Shown: positions 16,175-25,310, counted from the first letter of the stretch. The stretch is 64,000 bases of DNA from Saccharopolyspora flava (GCF_900116135.1 NZ_FOZX01000005.1:305745-369744), one strand, 5' to 3'. Numbers and translations are program-made. The notes: generated by a model from the letters alone, not told the origin.

Positions 16175-17656
16175 TCACGCCCCGAGGAGCTCCGTGAGGG
16201 GTTCGACGCAGAAGTAGAGCACGAACAGCGCCGAGACCACCCACATCAGCGGGTGGATCTCCCGGGCCCGCTTCTGCACGCTGCGGATCACCACGTAGGC
16301 GATGAACCCGACGCCGATGCCCGCGGAGATGGAGTAGCTGAAGGGCATGACCACGATCGTCAGGAACGCCGGGATCGCCAGCCCGTGGTCGCTGAAGTCG
16401 ATCGCCCGGATCTGGGTGAGCATCAGGAACCCGATCACCACCAGCGCGGGGCTGGCGGCTTCGAACGGCACGGTGGAGATCAGCGGGGTGAACAGCATCG
16501 CCAGCAGGAACAGCACCCCGGTGACCACGCTGGCCAGGCCGGTGCGGGCGCCTTCGCCGATGCCGGCGGCGGATTCGACGTAGGTGGTGTTCGACGAGGT
16601 CGAGGCGGCGCCACCGCCGATGGCGGCCAGCGAGTCGATGAGAAACACCCGCCCGATGCCCGGCAGCGTGCCGTCGCGGTCGAGCAGATCGCCTTCGGCG
16701 CCCAGGCCCACGACGGTGCCCATGGTGTCGAAGAAGTCGACCAGCAGCAGCGTGAACACCAGCAGCAGCACCGCCACCAGACCCACGTTCTGCACGGATC
16801 CGAGCAGGCTGAACCGCCCCAGAAGCCCGAGATCCGGGGTGTCGAGGAGCCGGTCGGGCAGCGCGGGCACCACCAGGCTCCAGCCGCGCGGGTTGCTCGA
16901 CCCGTCCTCGCCGGTGGCCGGCCCGGTGTGGGTGAGGGCTTCGACGATGACGGCCAGCACCGTGGTGGAGACGATGCCCAGCAGGATCGCGCCCTTGACG
17001 CGGCGGGCCACCAGCGCGGCGGTGATCAGCAGCCCGACGGCGAAGACGAACACCGGCCACCCGGCGAGGTTTCCGTTGATGCCCAGCTGCACCGGTGTGG
17101 TGGTGCCGGCCTCGTCGGGCATCCGGCGGATGAAACCGGAGTCGACGAACCCGATCAGCGCGATGAACAACCCGATGCCGACGCTGATGGCGGTCTTGAG
17201 CTGCGCGGGCACGGCGTTGAACACCGCGGTGCGCAGCCCGGTCAGCACCAGGATGGTGATGATCACGCCCTCGATGACGATGAGACCCATCGCATCGGCC
17301 CAGGTCATGCGGGTGGCCACGGCCGAGGCCAGGAACGCGTTGAGGCCCAGCCCGGCCGCGATCGCGAACGGATACCGGCCGATCACGCCCATCAGGATCG
17401 TCAGCACCCCGGCGGCCAGCGCCGTCGCCGAGGCCACCGGCCCGACCCCCAGCGTCGCCCCCGTCGCATCGGGCGCGGTGCCCACGATCAGCGGGTTGAG
17501 CACCACGATGTAGGACATCGCGAAGAACGTCGCCAACCCGCCCCGGATCTCCCGCGACAGCGTCGAACCCCGCGCGGTGATCTCGAAGTAGCGATCCAGC
17601 ACCCCCACCGGTCGGGTGCTGCGGGTTGGCGTGTCGGGTCTGGCCTCGTCGGACAT
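16175..17656 (-). CDS. NCS2-family purine/xanthine permease (AzgA-like)
   Basis: 493 residues from ATG 17656. N-terminal LSREIRGGLATFFAMSYIVVLNPLIVG is the characteristic opening of the AzgA/GhxP subgroup. FAIAAGLGLNAFLA, AISVGIGLFIALIGFVDSGFI and LLLVDFFDTMGTVVGLG carry the NCS2 signature, as does GAASTSSNTTYVESAAGIGEGARTGLASV. It has about 12-14 membrane helices and should import hypoxanthine, guanine or adenine with protons. The DFFDT and TYVESAAG motifs line the substrate site. Single gene, divergent from the GNAT gene. Confidence 0.9.
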   Translation of the reverse strand: MSDEARPDTPTRSTRPVGVLDRYFEITARGSTLSREIRGGLATFFAMSYIVVLNPLIVGTAPDATGATLGVGPVASATALAAGVLTILMGVIGRYPFAIAAGLGLNAFLASAVATRMTWADAMGLIVIEGVIITILVLTGLRTAVFNAVPAQLKTAISVGIGLFIALIGFVDSGFIRRMPDEAGTTTPVQLGINGNLAGWPVFVFAVGLLITAALVARRVKGAILLGIVSTTVLAVIVEALTHTGPATGEDGSSNPRGWSLVVPALPDRLLDTPDLGLLGRFSLLGSVQNVGLVAVLLLVFTLLLVDFFDTMGTVVGLGAEGDLLDRDGTLPGIGRVFLIDSLAAIGGGAASTSSNTTYVESAAGIGEGARTGLASVVTGVLFLLAMLFTPLISTVPFEAASPALVVIGFLMLTQIRAIDFSDHGLAIPAFLTIVVMPFSYSISAGIGVGFIAYVVIRSVQKRAREIHPLMWVVSALFVLYFCVEPLTELLGA

Positions 17657-17794
17657 GTGCGCTCCCAGCGATCTCGAACAGCCGCGAATCGCGTGATCGT
17701 AAGCGCCAGCACCACCCGCACCGCCCCGGTTCACCCAACCGCAACGACACCGACCACCCCGGTAACCCGGCATCCCCGCACTAGGCTCGATCAC

Positions 17795-18328
17795 GTGTCC
17801 ACCACCCGCCCGTGGCCGCAGGCCGCGCCCCTGGCCACCGCGCGGCTGTACCTCGAGCCGCTGCGGGTCTCACACGCCGGCGAGGCCGCCGCGGTCTTCG
17901 ACGACGTGCGCCTGCACCGCTGGACCGGTGGTCGTCCCCGCACCCGCGAGGAACTGGAGGCCACCTACCGCAGGCGGTCGGTGGGCTGTTCCCCCGACGG
18001 CCGGCGGGGATGGCTGAACTGGATGCTGCGACGCCGATCCGACCAGCGGCTCCTCGGCACGGTCCAAGCCACCCTGTCCCGGACCGGCCCTTCGGCGACC
18101 GTCGCCGAACTGGCCTGGGTGATCGCCACCGACCACCAGCGCCACGGCTACGCCCGCGAAGCCGCCACCGGCGTCGTCGCGTGGCTGCGGGCTCGGGGGA
18201 TCGTGGAACTGCGGGCCCACATCCACCCCTGCCACGACGCCTCCCAGGCCGTGGCCCGCGCCCTGGGACTGCGCCCCACCGACGTCGTGGCCGACGGGGA
18301 AGTCCTGTGGCGGGCCGTCGTCGGCTGA
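17795..18328 (+). CDS. GNAT-family acetyltransferase (RimJ-like)
   Basis: 177 residues from GTG 17795. TARLYLEPLRVSHAGEAAAVFDDVRLHRWTGG is the usual opening of RimJ/RimL-type (Acetyltransf_3) enzymes. VAELAWVIATDHQRHGYAREAATGVVAWLRARGIVELRAHIHPCHDASQAVARALGLRPT gives the acetyl-CoA Q/RxxGxG/A loop (HQRHGYA) and the NxxSxxxxxxLG-like helix. TAGGCT ends 7 nt before the GTG, indicating a leaderless start. It probably acetylates an N-terminal or side-chain amine. Confidence 0.8.
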   Translation: MSTTRPWPQAAPLATARLYLEPLRVSHAGEAAAVFDDVRLHRWTGGRPRTREELEATYRRRSVGCSPDGRRGWLNWMLRRRSDQRLLGTVQATLSRTGPSATVAELAWVIATDHQRHGYAREAATGVVAWLRARGIVELRAHIHPCHDASQAVARALGLRPTDVVADGEVLWRAVVG

Positions 18329-18492
18329 AAACCCGGGCGGGCCGTCGTCGTTCGGTGATGCCGGGACACGCCGGGCGGGAAACGCCGTGGTGGGTTCGGC
18401 GAACGGGCGTCGTCGTGCCGCTCGCCGAATGACGAGGGGAAACGATCGCGCACGCGAGACCGCGAGATCAAGATCGTCCTACGGTCCGAAAC

Positions 18493-18849
18493 ATGCCCAA
18501 GAAACCCATTTCCCGCTACTTCAACTTCGGCGTGACCTTCCGCTGGATCCACGGCGAGCCGCGCATCGTGGTCAAACGCGGTTACGTGTGCGAAGGGCAC
18601 GCCTTCTTCGTCATCGCCCGGCCGCCGTTCGAGATCACCGACGTGCCCGGCCTCGACCCCCACCACGATCACCACACGTGGCTGGCCACCATCCCCGCCA
18701 ACCCGAGTGAGTGGGGAAACGACCGCTACTTCCTGAAGACCGCGCACGCGTGGGCCTCTCACAACGTCGCGCTCATCGATGTCCGCAACCGCACCGATTC
18801 CGGCGGCCGGAACCATCAGGGGGTGCGGCCGCACCCACCCGGTGGGTGA
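18493..18849 (+). CDS. hypothetical protein
   Basis: 118 residues, soluble, with many aromatic and His residues (RYFNFGVTFRWIHGEPRIVV, DPHHDHHTWLATIP, WGNDRYFLKTAHAWASHNVALIDV). It reads like a compact alpha/beta domain but I do not recognise the family. TACGGT ends 7 nt before the ATG, so a leaderless start is likely. The C-terminal 25 residues (GGRNHQGVRPHPPGG) look disordered. It runs convergently to the LysR gene, 43 nt apart. Confidence 0.55.
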   Translation: MPKKPISRYFNFGVTFRWIHGEPRIVVKRGYVCEGHAFFVIARPPFEITDVPGLDPHHDHHTWLATIPANPSEWGNDRYFLKTAHAWASHNVALIDVRNRTDSGGRNHQGVRPHPPGG

Positions 18850-18892
18850 CGGTTTTCATGAAAACTTCCCCCACCCCCACCACAAAGGGCCC

Positions 18893-19759
18893 TCACCCGC
18901 GGTAGAGCTCGGTGAGCAGGTCGACGACCTTGCCGGTGTGCGGGTGGCGTTCGTCGCGCCACCACAGCACGCGCACCGGGATCGGCGGGGCGTCGCGCAC
19001 CCGCCGGAACACCACGCCGCTGCGCCGGTACTGGGTCAGGGTGGCCTCGGAGGTGATGCCCACGACCCGGCCGCTGGAGACCGCGGTGAGCCAGTCGTCG
19101 ACGTCGGAGGTGTGCTCGAAGGCCGGGCGGTGTTCCGGCGGCCACAGCTGCGGCGTCGTGGAACCGGCGCGGCGGTCGAGCAGCACGGTGCGCTCGGCCA
19201 GGTCGTGCAGCCGCACGAAACGCCGCCGCGCCCAGGCGTCGTCGGTGGCCATCGCGCAGTAGCGGCGTTCCAACCCCACCACGACGTCGGAGAAGCGCTT
19301 GCGGTCGGGTTCGGAGCGCACCACCGCCACGTCGCAGGCTCCTTCGGCCAGCCCGGCGGTGGCCGAGTTGGTGCGCACCAGCTGCAACCGCACCTCCGGG
19401 AAGGTGCGCGCCCACCGCCGCTGGAAGTCCACGGTGTGGCGGCCCAGGGCCGACCACGCGTGCCCCACCCGCACCCCGGCCTCCCCGCTGGTGGCCTCCC
19501 CGCTGGTGGCCTCGCGCACCAGCTCGTCGGTCTCGGCCAGCACCCGCCGGGCACGGGCCAGCACCCGGGTGCCGGCGGCGGTCGGGGCGATCCGGCGGCT
19601 GGTGCGCCGCAGCAACCGCACCCCGAGTGCGTTCTCCAGCCCGGCCAGGGTGCGCGACACCTGAGCCTGGGACAGGCCGAGTTCGACGGCGGCATCGGTG
19701 AAACTGCCCGCCTCCACGATCGCGACCAGGCATCTCAGCTGCCGCAGCTCCACATCCAT
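18893..19759 (-). CDS. LysR-family transcriptional regulator
   Basis: 288 residues. MDVELRQLRCLVAIVEAGSFTDAAVELGLSQAQVSRTLAGLENALGVRLLRRTSRRIAPTAAG is a complete LysR helix-turn-helix; an effector-binding domain follows from about residue 90. The linker has a tandem duplication ATSGEATSGEA, caused by a 15-bp repeat at 19478-19507. TACGCT ends 6 nt before the ATG, a leaderless pattern. It is divergent from the EamA exporter at 19829, with 69 nt between starts, and is its likely regulator. Confidence 0.9.
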   Translation of the reverse strand: MDVELRQLRCLVAIVEAGSFTDAAVELGLSQAQVSRTLAGLENALGVRLLRRTSRRIAPTAAGTRVLARARRVLAETDELVREATSGEATSGEAGVRVGHAWSALGRHTVDFQRRWARTFPEVRLQLVRTNSATAGLAEGACDVAVVRSEPDRKRFSDVVVGLERRYCAMATDDAWARRRFVRLHDLAERTVLLDRRAGSTTPQLWPPEHRPAFEHTSDVDDWLTAVSSGRVVGITSEATLTQYRRSGVVFRRVRDAPPIPVRVLWWRDERHPHTGKVVDLLTELYRG

Positions 19760-19828
19760 ACCTCAAGCGTATCGGCGGCGTGGCGGATGCATTATGCGCA
19801 ACGAACCCGCCGGGGCAGGCTGGCCACC

Positions 19829-20695
19829 ATGACCACCGCGCACACCCCCACCGCCCCGGCCACCACCACTTCTCGCGGGACTGGGGTGGTGCTGATGAGC
19901 GGCAGCGCCCTGTCCAATCAGACCGGGGCCGCGATCGGGGCGCTGGCCTTCGACACCCTCACCCCCGCCGGTGTCGTCGCGATCCGCCAGTGGATCGCCG
20001 CCGTGGCCCTGCTGGCCACCACCCGCCCGCGCTGGCGGGAGTTCACCCGCGCCCAGTGGCGCCTGGTCCTCGCCCTGGCGGGGGTGTTCGCGATCATCAA
20101 CCTCGCCCTCTACAGCGCCGTCGACCGCATCGGCCTGGGCCTGGCCGTCACCCTGGAATTCCTCGGGCCGCTCACCGTGGCCCTGGCCGGATCCCGGCGT
20201 CGCATCGATCTCGCCTGCGCCCTGCTGGCCGGGGCCGGGGTGGCGGTGCTGATGCGCCCGCAACCCAGCACCGACTACCTCGGCATGGGCCTGGCGCTGC
20301 TGGCCGCGGTCTGCTGGGCCTGCTACATCCTGCTCAACCGCGCCCTGGGGCGCAGCCTGCCCGGCGCGCAGGGCACCGCCACCGCCTGCGGACTGTCCGG
20401 GCTGGTGTTCGTCCCCATCGGTATCGGCGTGCTGGCCACCCACCCACCGACCGGGCCCGCGCTCGGCTGCGCGATCACCGCCGGAGTGCTGTCCTCAGCG
20501 GTGCCGTTCCTGTGCGACGCGCTGGCCCTGCGCCACGTCACCGCCCCGCTGTTCGCGATCGTCATGAGCCTCAACCCGGTCCTGGCGGCCACCACCGGCC
20601 TGCTCATCCTCGACCAGCACCTCGACACCACCCAGTGGGCCGCCATCACCGCCATCGTGGCCGCCAACACCACCACCATCCTCACCCGACGCTGA
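19829..20695 (+). CDS. EamA/RhtA-like DMT-superfamily exporter
   Basis: 288 residues with ten predicted membrane helices in two EamA repeats (about 20-145 and 155-285). PAGVVAIRQWIAAVALLATTRPRWREF, AVDRIGLGLAVTLEFLGPLTVALAGSRR and VPFLCDALALRHVTAPLFAIVMSLNPVLAATTGLLILDQHL are close to the RhtA threonine/homoserine exporter group. It likely exports an amino acid or similar metabolite. ATG 19829 is the first start after the LysR divergent region. Convergent with the TetR gene at 20700. Confidence 0.88.
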   Translation: MTTAHTPTAPATTTSRGTGVVLMSGSALSNQTGAAIGALAFDTLTPAGVVAIRQWIAAVALLATTRPRWREFTRAQWRLVLALAGVFAIINLALYSAVDRIGLGLAVTLEFLGPLTVALAGSRRRIDLACALLAGAGVAVLMRPQPSTDYLGMGLALLAAVCWACYILLNRALGRSLPGAQGTATACGLSGLVFVPIGIGVLATHPPTGPALGCAITAGVLSSAVPFLCDALALRHVTAPLFAIVMSLNPVLAATTGLLILDQHLDTTQWAAITAIVAANTTTILTRR

Positions 20696-20699
20696 CCGT

Positions 20700-21266
20700 T
20701 CAGCCCCCTCGGCGCAGGCCGTCGAAGAGGAGCTCGGTGATCTGCTGGGCCTCGCGCAGCCACCCCTCGCGCACCCGCATCGAGCACACGCCGCCCAGCG
20801 CCCGCAGCAGGGTGGCGCCGGTGATGTCCTCGCGCACCGCACCGGCCGAGCTCGCGGCCTCGATCAGCCGGGACAGGGCCTGAGCCATGCTCTCGCGGGC
20901 TTCGTCGAAGACCGGTGAGTCGGTGGCCATGATGCTCTCCAGCGCGACCGACATCCCCTTGCCGATCGCGGCGTGGTCGACCAGCAGCAGCAGGAACCGC
21001 CGCAGCGCCTCCTCGGGGGCGTGCCGGTGCAGGAGGTCGTCGGCCTGCGCGCACAGGTCGTCGACCTCCTGCCGGTAGACCTCGGCGATCAGCGCCTCGC
21101 GGGTGTCGAAGTGGCGGTAGAGGGTGCCCACGGCCACGCCGGCGCGGCGGGCGATCTCCTCGACGTGCACGTCGGTGTCGGCCTCCAGGAACGCCTCGCG
21201 GGCCGCCGAGAGCAGGGCCTGGCGATTGCGGCGCGCGTCGGCGCGCAGCGGCCGTGGGGAGCTCAC
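20700..21266 (-). CDS. TetR-family transcriptional regulator
   Basis: 188 residues from GTG 21266, chosen because AGGAGG lies 4 nt upstream on the minus strand; the frame is open to 21326 but without a ribosome site. LRADARRNRQALLSAAREAFLEADTDVHVEEIARRAGVAVGTLYRHFDTREALIAEVY is a complete TetR helix-turn-helix of the SBP-type (TetR_C_33-like) group. CCGTTT is repeated in the leader (21292-21320), possibly the operator. It is divergent from the VOC gene at 21401, its probable target. Confidence 0.88.
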   Translation of the reverse strand: MSSPRPLRADARRNRQALLSAAREAFLEADTDVHVEEIARRAGVAVGTLYRHFDTREALIAEVYRQEVDDLCAQADDLLHRHAPEEALRRFLLLLVDHAAIGKGMSVALESIMATDSPVFDEARESMAQALSRLIEAASSAGAVREDITGATLLRALGGVCSMRVREGWLREAQQITELLFDGLRRGG

Positions 21267-21400
21267 GCCACCTCCTAAGGTGAGTCTGGTTCCGTTTAGG
21301 AGTACCGTTTCCGGAGTCGGGTTCATCTTACGGAGGAGCCCCCTGCGCGCCCGGCACCTTCCCGGGCGCGCGCCCCAACGACGAGAACAGGACCACCGGC

Positions 21401-21757
21401 ATGGCCTTCACCCTGACCTCGGTGATCATCGACGCCGCCGAGATCGACAGCGAGAGCACCTTCTGGCACCGGATGCTCGGCGGCTCGATCCACCGCACCC
21501 CCACCCACCACTTCATCCAGGCACCCGGCATCCCCGTCATCGTCATCCAGTCGGCCCCGAACCAGCCCAGCCCCCAGTGGCCCGACGGGACCCCGCAGCA
21601 GATGCACCTCGACTTCGCCGTCGACGACCTCGCCACCGCCGACCGCACCGCCACCGACGCCGGCGCCACCCGACTGCACCCCACCGGCGAGACCGGCGCC
21701 GGCAGCCGCGTCTACGCCAGCCCCGCGGGACATCCCTTCTGCCTGCGCGCCCGCTGA
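21401..21757 (+). CDS. VOC-family (glyoxalase-like) protein
   Basis: 118 residues, one VOC unit of two beta-alpha-beta-beta-beta modules. FTLTSVIIDAAEIDSESTFWHRMLGGSI is module 1 and QMHLDFAVDDLATADRTATDAGATRLHP is module 2, ending VYASPAGHPFCLRAR (the usual DPxGHxFCL end). The potential metal ligands His in QMHLDF and an N-terminal position are compatible with but do not prove metal binding. Function unknown. Likely controlled by the divergent TetR. Confidence 0.78.
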   Translation: MAFTLTSVIIDAAEIDSESTFWHRMLGGSIHRTPTHHFIQAPGIPVIVIQSAPNQPSPQWPDGTPQQMHLDFAVDDLATADRTATDAGATRLHPTGETGAGSRVYASPAGHPFCLRAR

Positions 21758-21815
21758 CCCCGCACACCACGACGAGCCTCGCGCCGGGCGCGGGCGAAAC
21801 CGAGGAGAGGCGCAC

Positions 21816-21955
21816 ATGAACACTGCCGCAACACCGGTTCTGGTCACCGGCGCCACGGGCCGCGCCCTGGGAACCGGCCCGCCCGGAGTGTGCGCTGGGG
21901 CATCGACCTGACCAGCTTCGAACAGTGGGCTCAGCAACACCTGCGAACCTCCTGA
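21816..21955 (+). pseudogene. internally deleted NmrA-like SDR remnant
   Basis: The ATG at 21816, with GAGGAGAGG in front, opens MNTAATPVLVTGATGRALG, the N-terminus of an NAD(P)-binding NmrA/SDR protein (VTGATGR loop). After about 25 codons the frame drifts to a TGA. In another frame the next bases read VRWGIDLTSFEQWAQQHLR and stop at 21955, which looks like the C-terminal end of the same family. So about 250 codons appear to have been lost between, leaving both ends. The ribosome site is intact, so a 31-residue peptide could still be made. Confidence 0.6.
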
Positions 21956-22070
21956 GCCGCACACGTCCGGGAAAAACATCGGAGCCGATGTCGAGAATCG
22001 GGTTTCGGCACCGTCCCCGGGGTGAAAGACGGCCACAATGGCCGCACACCCTCCGAGGGAGACGATGATC

Positions 22071-22478
22071 ATGGCCAAGTACCTGCTGCTCAAGCACTAC
22101 CGAGGCGCTCCGGAAGCCGTCAACGACGTGCCGATGGAGCAGTGGGCGCCCGAGGAGGTCGACGCGCACATGCGCTACATGAACGACTTCGCCGACCGCC
22201 TCAAGACCACCGGCGAGTTCGTCGACGCCCAAGCACTGGCCCCGGAAGGAACGTGGGTGCGCCACGACGGCCCGGGCCGCCCGCCGGTCACCGACGGACC
22301 CTTCGCCGAGACCAAAGACCTCATCGCCGGGTGGATGATCATCGACGTCGACTCCTACGACCGCGCCCTGGAACTGGCCGGGGAACTCTCGGCCGCCCCC
22401 GGCGCCGGCGGAAACCCCATCCACGAGTGGCTCGAACTGCGCCCGTTCCTGACCGCACCGCCCACCATCACCGAGTGA
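22071..22478 (+). CDS. YCII/DGPF-domain protein (ECF sigma partner)
   Basis: 135 residues from ATG 22071 (GAGGGAG 9 nt upstream; ATG 22065 is in frame but too close). The signature VTDGPFAETKDLIAGWMIIDVDSYDRALELAGELSAAP matches the DGPF (YCII-related) family. These proteins sit next to ECF42-type sigma factors throughout actinobacteria, as here: the sigma gene starts 4 nt after this stop. The biochemical role of DGPF proteins is not settled; a sensory or accessory role for the sigma factor is inferred from the constant pairing. Confidence 0.88.
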   Translation: MAKYLLLKHYRGAPEAVNDVPMEQWAPEEVDAHMRYMNDFADRLKTTGEFVDAQALAPEGTWVRHDGPGRPPVTDGPFAETKDLIAGWMIIDVDSYDRALELAGELSAAPGAGGNPIHEWLELRPFLTAPPTITE

Positions 22479-22482
22479 ACCG

Positions 22483-23622
22483 GTGGACGACACCGACATC
22501 CGGGCGTGGAGCCCGGCGGTCATCGGCGTCCTGCGCCGCCGCGGAGCCGACTTCGCCGCGGCGGAGGACGCCGTGCAGGAAGCCCTGCTCGAAGCGGTGC
22601 GCACCTGGCCGCACACCCCACCGACGGACCCGCAGGGCTGGCTGATCACCACCGCCTGGCGCAAGTTCCTCGACGCGGTACGCAGCGACACCGCCCGCCG
22701 ACGCCGCGAGACCCAGGCCACCGCCGAACCCGAACCCGACACCGTCCCGGGCACCGACGACACGCTCGAGCTGTACTTCCTGTGCGCCCACCCGAGCCTG
22801 AGCCCGGCCTCGGCGGTGGCGTTGACGCTGCGCGCGGTCGGTGGGCTCACCACCCGCCAGATCGCCCAGGCCTACCTGGTTCCCGAGCCCACGATGGCCC
22901 AGCGCATCAGCCGCGCCAAGCGCACCGTCACCGGCGCCCGCTTCACCCGGCCCGGCGAGGTGGGCACGGTGCTGCGGGTGCTGTACCTGGTGTTCAACGA
23001 GGGCTACACCGGCGAGGTGGACCTGGCCGCCGAGGCCATCCGCCTGACCCGCCGGTTGGCGGGCATCACCGACGACCCGGAGGTGCGGGGCCTGCTGGCG
23101 CTGATGCTGCTGCACCACGCGCGCCGCCCGGCACGCACCGACCCCCGAGGACGCCTGGTGCCGCTGGCCGAGCAGAACCGAAACCTCTGGGACACCAGCC
23201 TGATCAGCGAAGGCGTGGCGATCCTGCAGCACGCGCTGGCCGCCGACCGGCTGGGCGAGTACCAGGCGCAGGCGGCGATCGCGGCCCTGCACGCCGACGC
23301 CCCGAGCGCGGCCGACACCGACTGGCCGCAGATCGTCGAGTGGTACGACGAACTGCTGGAGATCACCGGCTCACCCGTGGTGCGGTTGAACCGGGCCGTC
23401 GCCGTGGGCCAAGCCCGCGGTCCGCAAGCGGGCCTGGCCGCGCTGGCCGACTGCGACCCATCGGTGCCCCGCTACACCGCCACCCACGCCTACCTGACCG
23501 AACACGCCGGAAACCCGGCCAGGGCCGCGGACTTGTACGCCGAGGCGGCACGTGCAGCGGGCAGCCTCGCCGAACGCGACCACCTCCTGCGCCAAGCCGC
23601 CCGCCTCAACTCCGCACGGTGA
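22483..23622 (+). CDS. ECF42-type RNA polymerase sigma factor with C-terminal TPR-like extension
   Basis: 379 residues from GTG 22483. Region 2 is DFAAAEDAVQEALLEAVRTWPHTPPTDPQGWLITTAWRKFLDAVR and region 4 ALTLRAVGGLTTRQIAQAYLVPEPTMAQRISRAKRTV. About 200 residues follow (FNEGYTGEVDLAAEAIRLTRRLA, RLNRAVAVGQARGPQAGLAAL, AADLYAEAARAAGSLAERDHLLRQAARL), the helical repeat extension typical of ECF42 and absent from ordinary ECF factors. There is no anti-sigma gene beside it, as usual for this group; the extension is thought to regulate activity. It forms a tight operon with the DGPF gene. Confidence 0.92.
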   Translation: MDDTDIRAWSPAVIGVLRRRGADFAAAEDAVQEALLEAVRTWPHTPPTDPQGWLITTAWRKFLDAVRSDTARRRRETQATAEPEPDTVPGTDDTLELYFLCAHPSLSPASAVALTLRAVGGLTTRQIAQAYLVPEPTMAQRISRAKRTVTGARFTRPGEVGTVLRVLYLVFNEGYTGEVDLAAEAIRLTRRLAGITDDPEVRGLLALMLLHHARRPARTDPRGRLVPLAEQNRNLWDTSLISEGVAILQHALAADRLGEYQAQAAIAALHADAPSAADTDWPQIVEWYDELLEITGSPVVRLNRAVAVGQARGPQAGLAALADCDPSVPRYTATHAYLTEHAGNPARAADLYAEAARAAGSLAERDHLLRQAARLNSAR

Positions 23623-23788
23623 ACCGGGCCGTTCGGGATTTGCTCGCCCGCGCCCGGCCGCACTAGATTCGCGGTGTCGCGAAAAACGATGTCCCGCTGT
23701 GCTTGGTCGCCGGACATCGCGCGCACACCGACGGTTCCGATCGGTGAAGCGGCTCCCCACCAGGACGACCGCAACCGAGGAACCCTGC

Positions 23789-24901
23789 ATGCACACCAGC
23801 GTCACCATCATCGGCGCGGGACTGGGCGGGCTGATGCTCGCCCGGGTCCTGCACACCCGCGGCATCACCGCCACGATCTACGAGGCCGAGGACTCGGCGA
23901 CCGCCCGCACCCAGGGCGCCCTGCTCGACATCCACGAACCATCCGGGCAGGCCGCGATCCACGCGGCGGGCCTATCCGACGAGTTCCACGCCCTGGTGCG
24001 GCCGGGAGAGGACGCCAAACGCGTCGTCGACCGCCACGGCACGATCCTGCTCGACCGGCCCGCCGACCCCGGCTCATCCCGGCCCGAGGTGGATCGCGGC
24101 GAACTGCGGCGCCTGCTCATCGACTCACTCGTGCCCGGAACGATCCGCTGGGGGCACAGGCTCACCGCGCTCCGGCCCCACCCGGCCGGCGGCGCCGACC
24201 TCACGTTCACCAACGGCTCCACGGTCCGCGCCGAGGTCGTCGTCGGCGCGGACGGCGCGTGGTCGAGGGTCCGGCCGCTGCTCACCGACGCCGAGCCGCG
24301 CTACAGCGGCACCTGCTTCGTCGACATCGCCCTCTCCCCAGGGCATCGGGACAGCGTGGCCGGGATCGGCAGCGGCACGTTGATGGCGGTCGCGCCGGGC
24401 CAGGGCATCATCGTCCACCGCGACGCGCAGGGCGGTGTGCGCGGGTACGTGGCGTTGACCAGGCCCGAGCAGTGGATGCGCCAGGTCGACTTCGCTGACC
24501 CGGCCGCCGGTCTGCGCCTCCTGGCCCGGGAGTTCGACGGCTGGTCGCCCTCGCTCACCGCGTTCGTGAGCGGTAGCGACGTGCCGCCGCGGCTGCGGCC
24601 GATCCACGCGCTGCCCGTCGGGCTCAGCTGGGGCCGGGTGCCCGGGGTGACGCTGCTCGGCGACGCCGCGCACCTGATGTCGCCGTTCGCCGGTGAAGGC
24701 GCCAACCTCGCCCTGCTCGACGGCGCCGAGCTGGCGCACGAGCTGGCCGGGCACGCGTCTGTGGAGGCCGCGCTCGCCGCCTACGAGAAGCGGCTTTTCT
24801 CCCGCAGCCGGGAGGCCGCCGCCCGCTCGGCGCGCAACCTGGAGACATTCTTCGGCCAGGAGGCGCCGGACAGCGTGGTCTCGCTGTTCGGCGCCTCCTG
24901 A
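23789..24901 (+). CDS. TetX-like FAD-dependent monooxygenase
   Basis: 370 residues from ATG 23789 (GAGGA 7 nt upstream). VTIIGAGLGGLMLARVLHTRGITATIYEAE is the FAD Rossmann loop; TQGALLDIHEPSGQAAIHAAGL aligns with the GGTLDLHKGSGQEA segment of TetX. EVDRGELRRLLIDSL is the arginine-containing NADPH site, and GVTLLGDAAHLMSPFAGEGANLALLDGAEL the second FAD motif (GDAAHLMxPFxGxGxN). TetX hydroxylates and inactivates tetracyclines; the overall match supports the same family, but the substrate here is unknown and other phenolics are possible. Convergent with the VOC gene after it. Confidence 0.85.
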   Translation: MHTSVTIIGAGLGGLMLARVLHTRGITATIYEAEDSATARTQGALLDIHEPSGQAAIHAAGLSDEFHALVRPGEDAKRVVDRHGTILLDRPADPGSSRPEVDRGELRRLLIDSLVPGTIRWGHRLTALRPHPAGGADLTFTNGSTVRAEVVVGADGAWSRVRPLLTDAEPRYSGTCFVDIALSPGHRDSVAGIGSGTLMAVAPGQGIIVHRDAQGGVRGYVALTRPEQWMRQVDFADPAAGLRLLAREFDGWSPSLTAFVSGSDVPPRLRPIHALPVGLSWGRVPGVTLLGDAAHLMSPFAGEGANLALLDGAELAHELAGHASVEAALAAYEKRLFSRSREAAARSARNLETFFGQEAPDSVVSLFGAS

Positions 24902-24911
24902 GAATGGATGG

Positions 24912-25310
24912 TCAGGCTTCGACGACGGCGATGTGGTTGCCGTCCGGGTCGCTGATCATGAACAGCAGCGGTGAGCCCGGGCCGGATTCGGGTTCGGAGT
25001 CGATCTGGACCCCGCCGAGGGCGCGCAGCCGCTCGTACTCGCCGTGCACGTCGGCGGTTTCGACGCCGATGCCGCTGCCGCCCGGCTGGCCGCCGCCCAT
25101 GGGTGGGTTCAGGGCCAGGCGCGCGGTCGATCCGGGTGGGGCGACTTCGAGCCACCGGTACTCGTCGTTCGGGCCGAAGCGGGTGTCGCCGCGGACCTCC
25201 CAGCCGAGCTTGCCGGTGTAGAAGTCCAGGGCGGTGTCCTGGTCGGCGACGGTGAACATGGTGACGCCGATGTTGGTGACGGTCGTGGAAGTGGGCGTGT
25301 GTGTCGTCAT
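24912..25310 (-). CDS. VOC-family (glyoxalase/bleomycin-resistance-like) protein
   Basis: 132 residues from ATG 25310. TVTNIGVTMFTVADQDTALDFYTGKLGWEVRGDTRF and SGIGVETADVHGEYERLRALGGVQI are the two modules, ending PLLFMISDPDGNHIAVVEA (the DPDGNxI strand). Such proteins are frequent in actinobacteria and mostly uncharacterised; members bind small ligands or metals. Single gene, convergent with the TetX-like gene, 10 nt apart. Confidence 0.82.
   Translation of the reverse strand: MTTHTPTSTTVTNIGVTMFTVADQDTALDFYTGKLGWEVRGDTRFGPNDEYRWLEVAPPGSTARLALNPPMGGGQPGGSGIGVETADVHGEYERLRALGGVQIDSEPESGPGSPLLFMISDPDGNHIAVVEA

Noticed and set aside
19478..19507. Short tandem repeat as a CRISPR-like or regulatory repeat
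   Set aside because: Two 15-bp units in frame inside the LysR linker; a simple in-frame duplication explains it.
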